DNA of 64,000 nucleotides from Streptomyces sp. NBC_01268 (GCF_036240795.1 NZ_CP108454.1:2294001-2358000), one strand, 5' to 3'. Positions 52,192-60,511 are shown, numbered from the stretch's first letter. Numbers and translations: made by a program. The notes: generated from the letters alone by a model not told the origin.

Positions 52192-53205
52192 TCAGACCCG
52201 TGTGACGGTGACGTGGGACATCATGTTCACCGGGTCGTAGCGGACCCGGGCGCCGGGGTAGGGCGCGTGGATGACCTGCCCGTTGCCGGCGTAGATCGCC
52301 ACGTGGCTGGCGTCGCTGCGGTACGTGACGAGGTCGCCGGGCTGGGCCTGCGAGAGCGGCACCCGGCGGCCCGCGTACCGCTGCGCGGAGGAGGTGCGGG
52401 GCAGGGCGATCCCGGCCTGCCGGTACGACCAGACCATCAGGCCCGAGCAGTCGAAGGCGGAGGGGCCGGTGGCGCCCCACACGTACGGTCTGCCGATGGC
52501 GCCGCGGGCGGCGATCACCGCGGCGGCGGCCCGGGAGGGGCCGAGGTCGGCGAGCGGCGGGAGTTCGGCGTCGAGGGAGTCGCGGCCCGAGCGGGAGGCC
52601 CGCTCGTAGCCGGCCCGCTCGTCGTCGGAGAGCGAGGCGAGCACCCGGCGGGCCTCGGCCAGCTTCCGCTCGACGGTGCGCTTGTGCCGGGCCACCTCGG
52701 TCCTGCTGCGCTCCAGTTCGGCGAGGGCGCGGCCCGCCTCCGTCCGCTCCTGGGCCAGCTTGCGCAGCTCGCGGCGGAGTTCGGCGAGGACGGCGCCCTG
52801 ACGGGCGGTGGCCCGGTCGAGCACGGAGGCCCGGTCGAGGTAGGTCTCCGGGTCGGAGGAGAGCAGCAGGGCGAGGGCCGGGTCGACGCCGCCGGAGCGG
52901 TACTGGGCGCCGGCCACCGAACCGAGCGCGCCGCGCATGCGGTTGACGCGCTCCTGGCCGCGGGCCAGGCGGTCCTGGGCGAGCGAGACGGTGCGGCGCA
53001 GCCGGTCGGCCTTCTCGTCGGCCTGGTTGTAGCCCTCGGTGGCCTTCTCGGCCTCCTCGAAGAGGCGGTCGACGGTGACACGGGTGGCTTCGGGGCCCGC
53101 GGCGCCCGGGTCGGCGTGCGCGGGGACGGCACCGAGGGCCGTGGCCGCGGTGGCCGCGGCTGCGGTGAGGACGGTGACCCTGGCGGGTCGTCGGTGGGAC
53201 GCCAC
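52192..53205 (-). CDS. NlpC/P60 endopeptidase with coiled coil (first copy)
   Basis: 337 residues from GTG 53205. Signal peptide (VASHRRPARVTVLTAAAATAATALGAVPAHA), long coiled coil (about 45-200) and an NlpC/P60 domain with Cys253 in AFDCSGLMVWSYRQAG and His in SHVAIYAGNGQVIHAP. This is the RipA/CwlO architecture: a secreted peptidoglycan D,L-endopeptidase whose coiled coil keeps it inactive until released. The protein upstream is a clear paralogue (same SHRRP start and SVAxAQYRSGGxDPAL coiled-coil segment). A strong hairpin lies between the two. Confidence 0.9.
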   Translation of the reverse strand: MASHRRPARVTVLTAAAATAATALGAVPAHADPGAAGPEATRVTVDRLFEEAEKATEGYNQADEKADRLRRTVSLAQDRLARGQERVNRMRGALGSVAGAQYRSGGVDPALALLLSSDPETYLDRASVLDRATARQGAVLAELRRELRKLAQERTEAGRALAELERSRTEVARHKRTVERKLAEARRVLASLSDDERAGYERASRSGRDSLDAELPPLADLGPSRAAAAVIAARGAIGRPYVWGATGPSAFDCSGLMVWSYRQAGIALPRTSSAQRYAGRRVPLSQAQPGDLVTYRSDASHVAIYAGNGQVIHAPYPGARVRYDPVNMMSHVTVTRV

Positions 53206-53294
53206 GGAACGCGCTCCGTTCGGCTGGACGGTCTGGCGCGGCAGACAGTAGCCGGTGATCACCCCGGGTCCAACGAAGGCGGCGGGCACACAAA

Positions 53295-53337
53295 GTGACG
53301 CCCCGCCCGTGACCACAGGTCACCGGCGGGGCGTCAC
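53295..53337 (-). terminator. Hairpin between the two NlpC/P60 genes
   Basis: GTGACGCCCCGCC (53295-53307) pairs with GGCGGGGCGTCAC (53325-53337) and GTGACC/GGTCAC forms the inner stem. On the minus strand it is followed by TTTGTGTG. It makes the two endopeptidase genes separate transcripts. Confidence 0.85.
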
Positions 53338-53388
53338 GTCAGTTCGGGATCCGGCGAACCACCCGTTCGGAGGGCAGCTGCCGTCGCG

Positions 53389-54420
53389 TCAGATGCGGAC
53401 GCCGAACTGGAAGGTGCCCATGTAGTCCATCGACTCGTAGCGGACGTAGGCGCCCGGCTTCGGAGCGTGCAGGATGGTGTTGTTGCCCGCGTACAGGCCC
53501 ACGTGCGACAGGTTGTTGAAGAAGACCAGGTCGCCCGGCTTGAGCTGGCTGCGGCCGATCTTCACGCCGTCGTTCTGCTGCGTGTAGGTGGTGCGGGTGA
53601 TCGACACGTTGGCCTGGCGGTAGGCCCACTGCGTCAGACCCGAGCAGTCGTAGGAGCCGGGGCCCGTGCCGCCGCGGAAGTACGGCTTGCCGATCTGGGT
53701 GGCGGCGGCGTTGAGGGCGGCGGCGCCGCGCTGCGAGGCGGGCACCTCGTTGCCGAGCTCGACGCGGTCGCCGGCGGCGCGGCTGGCGCGCTGCTCGTCC
53801 TGCTCCATCTTGGAGCGCTCGGCGGCCGTCAGCGTGTTGAGCAGCTTGCGGGCCTCGGCCAGCTTGGCGGTGGCCTTGCTCTTCTTCTCGTTGAGCGTCT
53901 TGCGGACGTCCTCGAGGTCGGCCAGCTTGGTCGCGGCCTCGGTGCGCTCCTGGGCGAGGGTGCGCTGCTTGGCCTGGATCGACTGGAGCACGTCGGCCTG
54001 CTTGGCGCCGATCTGGTCGATCGCGGACGCCTTGTCGAGGTAGGTGTCCGGGTCGGCGGAGAGGAAGAGCTGGAGCGCCGGGTCGATGCCGCCGGAGCGG
54101 TACTGGGCGCTGGCGACCGAACCGATCTGGCCGCGCAGGGTGTTGAGGTCCTGCTGGCCGCGGGCGACCTTGTCCTGGAGGGCGTCGATCTCCTTGTGGA
54201 GCTTGCCGCGGCGCTCCTCGGCGAGGTTGGCCTGCTCCGTGGCCTCTTCGGCCTCGTGGTAGAGCTTGTCGACCTTGGACTTGACCTCGTCGATCTTCGG
54301 CTTGGCGGGGGCCGCGGAGGCGCCGCTCTGGGCGGAGATCGCGACGGCGAGGCCGGCGGTCGCGGTGAGCACGGTCACACGGGTGCGGCTCGGCTGCTTG
54401 GGACGACGGTGGGACGCCAC
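53389..54420 (-). CDS. NlpC/P60 endopeptidase with coiled coil (second copy)
   Basis: 343 residues from GTG 54420 (AAGGAG nine bases upstream). Signal peptide MASHRRPKQPSRTRVTVLTATAGLAVAISAQSGASAAPA, coiled coil (about 42-215) and NlpC/P60 domain with Cys259 in SYDCSGLTQWAYRQAN and His in SHVGLYAGNNTILHAPKPGAYVRYESM. A secreted peptidoglycan hydrolase of the same type as its neighbour, with a better-conserved, more Lys-rich coiled coil. A leader of about 100 bases precedes it; I looked for a c-di-AMP (ydaO) riboswitch, which controls such genes in Streptomyces, and could not recognise one. Confidence 0.92.
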   Translation of the reverse strand: MASHRRPKQPSRTRVTVLTATAGLAVAISAQSGASAAPAKPKIDEVKSKVDKLYHEAEEATEQANLAEERRGKLHKEIDALQDKVARGQQDLNTLRGQIGSVASAQYRSGGIDPALQLFLSADPDTYLDKASAIDQIGAKQADVLQSIQAKQRTLAQERTEAATKLADLEDVRKTLNEKKSKATAKLAEARKLLNTLTAAERSKMEQDEQRASRAAGDRVELGNEVPASQRGAAALNAAATQIGKPYFRGGTGPGSYDCSGLTQWAYRQANVSITRTTYTQQNDGVKIGRSQLKPGDLVFFNNLSHVGLYAGNNTILHAPKPGAYVRYESMDYMGTFQFGVRI

Positions 54421-54525
54421 GAAGGCGAGCTCCTTCTTCCTTCAGCCGCCGACCGGGTGAGCGGCAGGCGGGACCCCCGCCGACATCCCGGATGGATGAT
54501 CAACCGCGCGAAGGTTCGAGCCCCG

Positions 54526-54555
54526 ACCCTAGTGACCATCTTGTGATCAGTTCAA
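54526..54555 (-). promoter_or_regulatory. Promoter of the second NlpC/P60 gene
   Basis: On the minus strand -35 TTGAAC (54550-54555), 18-base spacer, -10 TAGGGT (54526-54531), with start expected near 54519 and a leader of about 100 bases. The gap 54421-54676 holds nothing else that I recognise. Confidence 0.55.
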
Positions 54556-54676
54556 ATCCCGATAGGCAAAATCTCGCTCGGGCGACAAAGTATTCACACA
54601 CACCACACGGGCAGTAATGGTCACTTGACCCTGCGCGGACCATAAAAGGGACATCAGGCGCAGAAGTTACGAGCCG

Positions 54677-56041
54677 TCACGAGAGACGCGAAAGCCGCTT
54701 CAGCAGCAAGGCGGAAGCAACCGGGCGCGCACCGGACTTGGCCACCCCGTCGGCCACCTCGCGGTCGGTGGAGGCCACCACCACCGGGCGGCCCGGCGGC
54801 TCGGCCCGCACCAGCTGGCGGATCAACTCGTCCGCCGTGACACCGGGCTTGGAGAACAGCACCCGCACCCCGCGGGGCGGCGCGAGCAGCACCGGGGCGG
54901 CGAGCTCGGCCCCGTCGAAGACACAGGTGATCTCGGCGCCCGAGCGGGCCGCGAGGGCGGACAGACCGCCGAGCAGCCGCAGCCGCTGCTTCTCCAGCGG
55001 CATCGTCGGGTAGCCGGTCTTGGTGACGTTGTAGCCGTCCACCACCAGGTGCGCCTGCGGCAGTTCGAGCAGCTGGTCCAGGAGGGCCGGATCGGTCTCG
55101 GACAGGGCGCGGGCCGCGATGTCCTTCGGCGACATCCGGCCCGGCTCCACCGCGTCCACGGTGTCCGCGGGGTGCATCGAGACCGGCGGCAGGGCCAGTT
55201 CGCGGCGCAGCCCCTGGGCGGCGTCGAGCACGGTGTCCAGGAGCAGCCGCAGCCGCATGTCCTCCACCGAGCGGCCCTCGCGGACGGCGCGACGGCTGGC
55301 CTCCAGGGCCGCCTCCACCTCGCCGAGCCGGGCCTTGAGCCGCCGGCTCTCGCTCTCGGCGGCGGAGACCTGGGCGGCGGACTCGGTCCTGGCGGCGTCG
55401 ATCTCCGCCTGGACGCGCCGCAGCGCCGCCTCGCCGCGCTTCACGTCGCTCTGGGCGCTGCGCAGCTTGCGGTGAAGCGATTCGGCTTCCTTGCGGGCCG
55501 CCTCCAGGTCGTGGCGCAGCTGTTCGGTCTCGGACCTGGTGCGCTCCCGGGCGTGCGCGACCTCCTCGCGCAGCCGCTCCAGTTCGCGCCGGCCGGCCTC
55601 GTCGGCGCGCTCGGCGTCGGCGCGCTCGGCCTCCTCGCCGGCGGCGGCGACCAGCTTGCCCCAGCCGGCCGGGCGCAGCACGTAGGCCGCCGCGGCCACG
55701 TCGACGGGGTCGGCGGCGGCGGGCGGGGAACCGGACTCGACGGCGCCGGCCAGTTCGGGCTCGGCCTCCTTGAACCGCTCGCCGATCCGCTGCCGGAACA
55801 GCGGGTCGCTCTCCAGGGCGGCCGCCATCGCGTTCCCGGCGAACTTGGCCCGCCGGGAGGCGGTGAAGCGGGCGTACTGGCGCAGCGGTCCGGGCAGCTC
55901 GGCGACGGTCAGCCCACCGAAGGCGTCCGCGACCAGCGCGACCACCTTCCGCCGTACGGGCTCGGGCAGCGGCCGGTCGAGCGCCTCGGCGGCGTCGCCC
56001 GCCGAGCCCGTCGGTTCTTCACCGTGCGCGGGCTGCGCCAC
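54677..56041 (-). CDS. NYN (YacP-like) domain protein with coiled coil
   Basis: 454 residues from GTG 56041. N-terminal helical part with RRKVVALVADAFGGLTVAELPGPLRQYARFTASRRAKFAGNAMAAALESDPLFRQRI. A 110-residue coiled coil follows (about 150-265, LERLREEVAHARERTRSETEQLRHDLEAARKEAESL). The C-terminus (about 320-454) is an NYN/PIN-like nuclease domain with acidic residues in AHLVVDGYNVTKTGYP, ITCVFDGAE and VVVASTDREVADG. YacP-type proteins are RNA endonucleases in Bacillus. Nuclease activity here is inferred from fold and acidic residues. The gene lies upstream of the NlpC gene in the same direction. Confidence 0.85.
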   Translation of the reverse strand: MAQPAHGEEPTGSAGDAAEALDRPLPEPVRRKVVALVADAFGGLTVAELPGPLRQYARFTASRRAKFAGNAMAAALESDPLFRQRIGERFKEAEPELAGAVESGSPPAAADPVDVAAAAYVLRPAGWGKLVAAAGEEAERADAERADEAGRRELERLREEVAHARERTRSETEQLRHDLEAARKEAESLHRKLRSAQSDVKRGEAALRRVQAEIDAARTESAAQVSAAESESRRLKARLGEVEAALEASRRAVREGRSVEDMRLRLLLDTVLDAAQGLRRELALPPVSMHPADTVDAVEPGRMSPKDIAARALSETDPALLDQLLELPQAHLVVDGYNVTKTGYPTMPLEKQRLRLLGGLSALAARSGAEITCVFDGAELAAPVLLAPPRGVRVLFSKPGVTADELIRQLVRAEPPGRPVVVASTDREVADGVAKSGARPVASALLLKRLSRLS

Positions 56042-56089
56042 GATCCGTCACCCCACTTCCCTGTCGTCGTCGCCCCCACGGGCCGCTTC

Positions 56090-56332
56090 TCAGGAAGCGG
56101 AACCCGGCCTGTCCACCAGTTCGATCTGGTCCACCGCGTTGCACCAGCGACAGCGGACCGACTCGATGGTCTCACTGACCACCTCACGTTCCTCGACCTT
56201 CGGCTCTCCGGCGAGGTCCAGATGGACGTACTCGACGACCTTGGAGGACCGCGTGACGTCGAAGCGGGTCAGGTTGCCGCAGAGCGTGCAACGCCAGCGG
56301 GTCTCCGGGGTCGGCAGGGGAACCGTCGTCAT
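56090..56332 (-). CDS. Small zinc-ribbon protein
   Basis: 80 residues from ATG 56332. Two Cys pairs, CTLCG and CRWCN, about 48 residues apart form a likely zinc ribbon, with TRFDVTRSSKVVEYVHLDLAGEPKVEEREVVSETIESV between them. The sequence is conserved in Streptomyces as a hypothetical protein. It may bind nucleic acid or another protein; no more can be said. It lies 48 bases upstream of the NYN gene in the same direction and is probably co-transcribed with it. Confidence 0.8.
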   Translation of the reverse strand: MTTVPLPTPETRWRCTLCGNLTRFDVTRSSKVVEYVHLDLAGEPKVEEREVVSETIESVRCRWCNAVDQIELVDRPGSAS

Positions 56333-56496
56333 CGTGCCGCCTCTTTCTGGGCTTTCCCTGGAATTCCGGGGTTGTACGGGACCGCGGTGCGCCGTCGGAC
56401 TGCGGAAGTCTGCCCGTAACCCTACGGCCTCGCGGGTACCCCGTGTCACGGCGAGGCACTCTGTCCAGGTGGACCCCGGTACGCCATGATCTGTCC

Positions 56497-57231
56497 ATGA
56501 TCGAATGGCGGCGCACGGCCCTCGGCGCGTGGCACGGAACCCGGAACGGGCCCACCGTGACGTACGGCCTCATCGCGCTGTGCGTCCTGCTGTTCGCCCT
56601 GAGCCCGGTGTCCGGGCTCAACCCGGGATACGGCACCGGCGACCGGCTGCTCGCGGCGCAGGGCGCGTACTTCGAACGCTGGGGCGTGATCCCGGCCGAG
56701 CTGACGAGCGGACGTCCGCACGCCCTGCTCACCCCGCTGACCGCGCTCTTCGTGCACGGCAGCTGGCTGCACCTGCTCGGGAACATGCTGTTCCTGTACG
56801 TCTTCGGCGCGATGGCCGAGGAGCGGATGGGCCCGGCCGAGTTCGCCCTGTTCTATCTGGGCTGCGGCTGTCTGGCGCTGCTCGGCTACGCGGCCGCGCA
56901 CGCGGACAGCACGCAGACCCTGGTCGGGGCGTCGGGGGCGATCTCGGGGGTGCTCGGGGCCTTCCTCTATCTCTTCCCGCGCTCCCGGGTGACCAGCCTC
57001 TTCCCCTTCCTCTTCTTCCTGCCGCTGCGCTTCCCCGCCTGGATCGTGCTGATCTTCTGGTTCGTGCTCCAGTGGCTGGCGGCCCGCTCGGCCGGGGCGG
57101 GGCCGGGGGTGGCGTATCTGGCGCACGTGGTGGGGTTCGCGATCGGCTTCGTCTACGCGTGGGGCCGGTACAGAGGTGGCGTTAAAGTGAAACCACCAGC
57201 CGCGGCCACCGAGGGAGAAAGCCAGCCGTGA
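56497..57231 (+). CDS. Rhomboid-family intramembrane protease
   Basis: 244 residues from ATG 56497. Six membrane segments. The rhomboid features are ALFVHGSWLHLLGNMLFLYVFGAMAEERMG in the second segment region, catalytic Ser in VGASGAISGVLGAFLYLFPRSRV, and catalytic His in VAYLAHVVGFAIGFVYAWGR. An expected serine protease acting inside the membrane on single-span proteins; substrates unknown. The -10-like CATGAT six bases before the ATG and lack of SD point to a leaderless start. The stop overlaps the next gene's GTG by four bases. Confidence 0.92.
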   Translation: MIEWRRTALGAWHGTRNGPTVTYGLIALCVLLFALSPVSGLNPGYGTGDRLLAAQGAYFERWGVIPAELTSGRPHALLTPLTALFVHGSWLHLLGNMLFLYVFGAMAEERMGPAEFALFYLGCGCLALLGYAAAHADSTQTLVGASGAISGVLGAFLYLFPRSRVTSLFPFLFFLPLRFPAWIVLIFWFVLQWLAARSAGAGPGVAYLAHVVGFAIGFVYAWGRYRGGVKVKPPAAATEGESQP

Positions 57232-57509
57232 TCACCGCGATCGTGCTCATCAAGACCAGCGTGGACCGCATTCCCGAGATCGCGGAGTCCATCGCCGCGA
57301 TCGACTGCGTCAGTGAGGTCTTCTCGGTGACCGGGACGTACGACCTGATCGCCATGGTCCGGGTGCCGCGCCACGACGACCTCGCCGACGTCATCCCCGG
57401 GAAGATCAGCAAGATCCCCGGCGTGGAGGGCACCGACACCCACGTCGCCTTCCGGGCCTACTCCCAGAACGACCTGGACGCGGCCTTCGCCATCGGTCTG
57501 GAGTCCTGA
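57228..57509 (+). CDS. Stand-alone Lrp/AsnC ligand-binding (RAM) domain protein
   Basis: 93 residues from GTG 57228, overlapping the rhomboid stop (GTGA). Only the RAM domain of Lrp/AsnC regulators is present: ITAIVLIKTSVDRIPEIAESIAAIDCVSEVFSVTGTYDLIAMVRVPRHDDLADVIPGKISKIPGVEGTDTHVAFRAY. There is no DNA-binding helix-turn-helix. Such proteins form oligomers that bind amino acids and may modulate full-length Lrp proteins. The gene ends 31 bases before a terminator-like stem. Confidence 0.92.
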   Translation: MITAIVLIKTSVDRIPEIAESIAAIDCVSEVFSVTGTYDLIAMVRVPRHDDLADVIPGKISKIPGVEGTDTHVAFRAYSQNDLDAAFAIGLES

Positions 57510-57540
57510 GCCCGCGGCACAGCACGCGGCACGCACGAGG

Positions 57541-57570
57541 AAGCCGGCCTCTCCCGCGGGAGGCCGGCTT
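57541..57570. terminator. Hairpin between convergent genes
   Basis: AAGCCGGCCT (57541-57550) pairs with AGGCCGGCTT (57561-57570), between the RAM-protein stop and the leftward aminotransferase stop. Confidence 0.8.
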
Positions 57571-57591
57571 CACTCGTACGGGGGAGGGAAC

Positions 57592-59034
57592 TCAGCCGCG
57601 GTCGGGCACGCAGCGGCCGTCCTCGGTGCGGTACTTCCACTGGGCGCCCTCGCGCACCAGCTGCTTCACCGCGCCGACGAACCGCTCCACGTGCTCGTCG
57701 GGCGTCCCCGCGCCGAAGCTGACGCGGATGGCGTTGAGGGACCTCTCGCCGGGCGCCGCCTCCGGGGCGCCGCACTCGCCCGGGTCCTGCGGGTCGCTGC
57801 CGAGCAGGGTGCGCACCAGCGGGTGGGCGCAGAAGAGGCCGTCGCGGACGCCGATGCCGTACTCGGCGGAGAGCGCGGCGGCGAAGTGGGAGCTGTTCCA
57901 GCCGTCCACGACGAAGGAGATGACGCCGACCCGCGGGGCGTCGTCGCCGAAGAGCGAGAGCACCCGCACCTCGGGCACCTCGGCCAGGCCCTCGCGGACC
58001 TTCGCGATCAGGTGCCGCTCACGGGCGACGAGCTGGTCGAAGCCGGCCTCGGTGAGCGCCTTGCAGGCGGAGGCGATGGAGTAGACGCCGATGACGTTGG
58101 GCGAGCCGGCCTCGTGCCGGGCCGCGGTGGTGTGCCACTCCACGTCGACACCGCCGTCGGCCCGCCGGGCCACCTTGCGGGAGGCGCCGCCGCCCGCGAG
58201 GTAGGGCTCGGAGTCCTGGAGCCAGTCGGCCCGCCCGGCGAGGACGCCGGAGCCGAACGGGGCGTACAGCTTGTGGCCGGAGAAGGCGATCCAGTCGACG
58301 TCCAACTCCTGTACGGAGACGGGGTGGTGGGGCGCGAGCTGGGCGGCGTCGAGGACGATCCGCGCACCGTGGGCGTGCGCGGCGGCGGCCAGTTCCCGGA
58401 CCGGCCACAGCTCGCCGGTGACGTTGGAGGCACCGGTCACGCAGACCAGGGCGGGGCCCTTGGGGCCTCCCCCGCTCGAGCGAAGCCGAGAGCTCGGGGA
58501 AGGGTCGCGGTCGGCGAGCGCCCGCTCCAGGGTCTCGACGGCCTCGCGCGGGGTGCGCGGGGCGTTGAGGTAGGTGACCCGGGCGTCGCGCCAGGGCAGC
58601 AGCGAGGCGTGGTGCTCGGTCTCGAAGACGAAGACCTGGCAGTCGGCGGGGATCACCTGGGCGAGCAGGTTGAGCGAGTCGGTGGTGGAGCGGGTGAAGA
58701 CCACCTGGTCACCGGGGCGGCAGTCGAGGAACTCGGCGACGGTGGCGCGGCTGTTCTCGAACAGGTCGGTGGAGAGCTGGGAGAGGTAGCCGGCACCGCG
58801 GTGGACGCTGCCGTAGTACGGGGCGTACGCGGCGACGTCGTCCCACACGCGCTGCAGGGCCGGGGCGCTGGCGGCGTAGTCGAGCGCGGCGTAGCTGACC
58901 TCGCCGCCGGTGACGAGCGGGACGGTGACGTCGCGGCCGAGGACCGGCAGCGGGGCGGCGCAGCAGGGGTCCGCCGCGTCACCGGAGGGGACGGAAGCGG
59001 TGGCGGTGGCGGCGGCGTTCGGGCATGCGGACAT
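57592..59034 (-). CDS. Class V aminotransferase, cysteine desulfurase-like
   Basis: 480 residues from ATG 59034 (GGGAGA seven bases upstream). PLP fold: ALDYAASAPALQRVWDDV, VFTRSTTDSLNLLAQV, FETEHHASLLPWRDARV, LVCVTGASNVTGELWPV, VLDAAQLAPHHPVSV and the PLP-Lys in AFSGHKLYAPFGSGVL. It resembles the SufS/NifS-type family but belongs to a larger subgroup with a Cys-rich N-terminal extension. An insertion SPSSRLRSSGGGPKG near residue 180 is encoded by a palindromic element. A SAM-IV riboswitch upstream places it in sulfur/methionine metabolism. Confidence 0.88.
   Translation of the reverse strand: MSACPNAAATATASVPSGDAADPCCAAPLPVLGRDVTVPLVTGGEVSYAALDYAASAPALQRVWDDVAAYAPYYGSVHRGAGYLSQLSTDLFENSRATVAEFLDCRPGDQVVFTRSTTDSLNLLAQVIPADCQVFVFETEHHASLLPWRDARVTYLNAPRTPREAVETLERALADRDPSPSSRLRSSGGGPKGPALVCVTGASNVTGELWPVRELAAAAHAHGARIVLDAAQLAPHHPVSVQELDVDWIAFSGHKLYAPFGSGVLAGRADWLQDSEPYLAGGGASRKVARRADGGVDVEWHTTAARHEAGSPNVIGVYSIASACKALTEAGFDQLVARERHLIAKVREGLAEVPEVRVLSLFGDDAPRVGVISFVVDGWNSSHFAAALSAEYGIGVRDGLFCAHPLVRTLLGSDPQDPGECGAPEAAPGERSLNAIRVSFGAGTPDEHVERFVGAVKQLVREGAQWKYRTEDGRCVPDRG
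58458..58505. repeat. Palindromic element inserted in frame in the aminotransferase gene
   Basis: About 48 bases, with arms built on GGCCTCCCCCGCTCGAGC and GAGAGCTCGGGGAAGG around CGAAGCC, lie inside the coding sequence. They add roughly the 15 residues SPSSRLRSSGGGPKG without breaking the frame, between two conserved regions. I recognise it as a dispersed Streptomyces small repeat usually found between genes. Confidence 0.7.
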
Positions 59035-59204
59035 GACGGTATCTCCCGGCAGAAAAGGGGCGCGAAAAGGCGTGAAAGAGCCCGCAGGGCAGCGCGAAGA
59101 AAGGGGGCGCCGCGTACGGGTGTTCGGTGAAGAAGTGGGCCGACGGCCCTAACGCATTCGCTTGCTCACGAGACACTGCTCCCTAGAGGACCAAGGACCC
59201 CAGG

Positions 59205-59333
59205 GTTCTGCGCAGGGGTCCGCGCTTGCCGCAGGCTGCTGCTCGTACGGCCTGGTCTTCACCCGGGGCACCCCGCCACGGACGGAGGGTTGCCGGACAG
59301 CCAGCCGGGGCTTTGTCGCTGTCACTCATGACC
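59205..59333 (-). promoter_or_regulatory. SAM-IV riboswitch
   Basis: On the minus strand the segment reads GGTCATGAGTGACAGCG, then AAAGCCCCGGCTGGCTGTCC, GGCAACCCTCCGTCC, GTGGCGGGGTGCCCCGGGTG and AAGACCAGG. This is the SAM-IV consensus found upstream of sulfur genes in actinomycetes. A GGACCCC/GGGGTCC stem (59195-59201 with 59215-59221) follows and may be the expression platform. The regulated gene begins at 59034, about 170 bases on. The rest of the 412-base gap 59035-59446 holds the promoter and the trpD terminator; no gene. Confidence 0.88.
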
Positions 59334-59341
59334 TGTCACAG

Positions 59342-59371
59342 AACCTATGCCAGTCGATCACGACGACGCAA
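59342..59371 (-). promoter_or_regulatory. Promoter of the SAM-IV-controlled gene
   Basis: On the minus strand -35 TTGCGT (59366-59371), 18-base spacer, -10 TAGGTT (59342-59347), with start near 59335 directly ahead of the aptamer. Confidence 0.6.
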
Positions 59372-59401
59372 CCCCGTCCCGGCATTCGGAACGGGGTTGC
59401 G
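59367..59401 (-). terminator. Hairpin after trpD
   Basis: CGCAACCCCGT (59367-59377) pairs perfectly with ACGGGGTTGCG (59391-59401), 46 bases past the trpD stop. The -35 box of the following promoter is part of the stem. Confidence 0.75.
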
Positions 59402-59446
59402 TAAGGGGCCGCGTACCGGAGGACCCGGTACCGGTGGGGGGCGGGG

Positions 59447-60511
59447 CTAGGCGTTGCTGGCCGCGATCCAGCGCTCCAGGGCCCGGCGGGCGGCGCCGGA
59501 GTCGATGGACTCGGCCGCCTTCGCGATGCCCACCCGCAGTTGCTCCGCCAGGGTGCCCTCGCCCGGTTCGAGCGCGGTGAGCGCCGCCGCCGAGTTGAGC
59601 AGCACCGCGTCCCGCACCGGACCGGTCTCGCCGGCCAGCAGGCGGCGCGCCACGTCGGCGTTGTACGAGGCGTCGGCACCGCGCAGGGCCTCCACCGGGA
59701 CGATGTCGATGCCGACGTCGCGCGGGTCGAAGGACTCCTCGCGGACCGTGCCGTCCCGGACGATCCACACCCGGGAGGTCGCCGTCGTGGTCAGCTCGTC
59801 CAGACCGTCGTCGCCGCGGAAGACCAGCGCCGAGGAGCCGCGCTCGGCGAGCACCCCGGCGACGATCGGGGCCATCCGGGGGTCGGCCACGCCGGTGGCC
59901 TGGGCCCGCACCCGGGCCGGGTTGGTGAGCGGCCCGAGGAAGTTGAAGACCGTGCGGATGCCCAGCTCCTTGCGGGCCATCGCCACGTGGCGCAGCGCCG
60001 GGTGGAACTTCACCGCGAAGCAGAAGGTGATGCCGGCCTCGCCGGCGACCTCGGCCACCCGCGCGGGGGTCAGCTCCAGGTTGACGCCCAGCTTCTCCAG
60101 GACGTCGGAGGCACCGCTGGCGCTGGACGCGGCGCGGTTGCCGTGCTTGACGACCTTGGCGCCGGTGCCGGCCACCACGATCGCCGACATGGTGGAGATG
60201 TTGACGGTCTTGGCGCCGTCGCCACCGGTGCCGACGATGTCCACGGACGGGCCGGGCACCTCGATCGTGTTGGCGTGCTCGTACATGGTCCGGACGAGGC
60301 CGGTGATCTCCTCGACGGTCTCGCCCTTGGCGCGCAGGGCGACGACGAAGCCGGCGATCTGGGCGGCCGTGGCCTCACCGCGCAGGATGCGGTCCATCGC
60401 CCAGGCGGTGTCCTCCGCGCTCTGGTCGCGGCCGCTCAGCAGACCGTCCAGGACGGCGGGCCAGGAGCGGCCCGCCGAGTCGAGTCCTCCAGCGGGGGTC
60501 GCAGCGCTCAT
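59447..60511 (-). CDS. trpD: Anthranilate phosphoribosyltransferase
   Basis: 354 residues from ATG 60511. Second tryptophan-specific step. The PRPP loop is [46 protein letters not shown] binds anthranilate and Mg-PRPP, and [31 protein letters not shown] follows. DELTTT closes the second metal site. Typical length. Isolated from the other trp genes; trpEG is 27 kb away. I see no attenuator or leader peptide with Trp codons upstream. It lies between a terminator and qcrB. Confidence 0.97.
   Translation of the reverse strand: MSAATPAGGLDSAGRSWPAVLDGLLSGRDQSAEDTAWAMDRILRGEATAAQIAGFVVALRAKGETVEEITGLVRTMYEHANTIEVPGPSVDIVGTGGDGAKTVNISTMSAIVVAGTGAKVVKHGNRAASSASGASDVLEKLGVNLELTPARVAEVAGEAGITFCFAVKFHPALRHVAMARKELGIRTVFNFLGPLTNPARVRAQATGVADPRMAPIVAGVLAERGSSALVFRGDDGLDELTTTATSRVWIVRDGTVREESFDPRDVGIDIVPVEALRGADASYNADVARRLLAGETGPVRDAVLLNSAAALTALEPGEGTLAEQLRVGIAKAAESIDSGAARRALERWIAASNA

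Noticed and set aside
54421..54676. Possible c-di-AMP (ydaO) riboswitch ahead of the NlpC/P60 gene
   Set aside because: Such genes often carry one in Streptomyces, but I could not find the conserved core in this 256-base gap or in the gap before 53205.
59152..59172. Short minus-strand frame GTG...TAG encoding MSKRMR near the SAM-IV platform
   Set aside because: Too short and without a regulatory amino-acid run; no reason to think it is translated.
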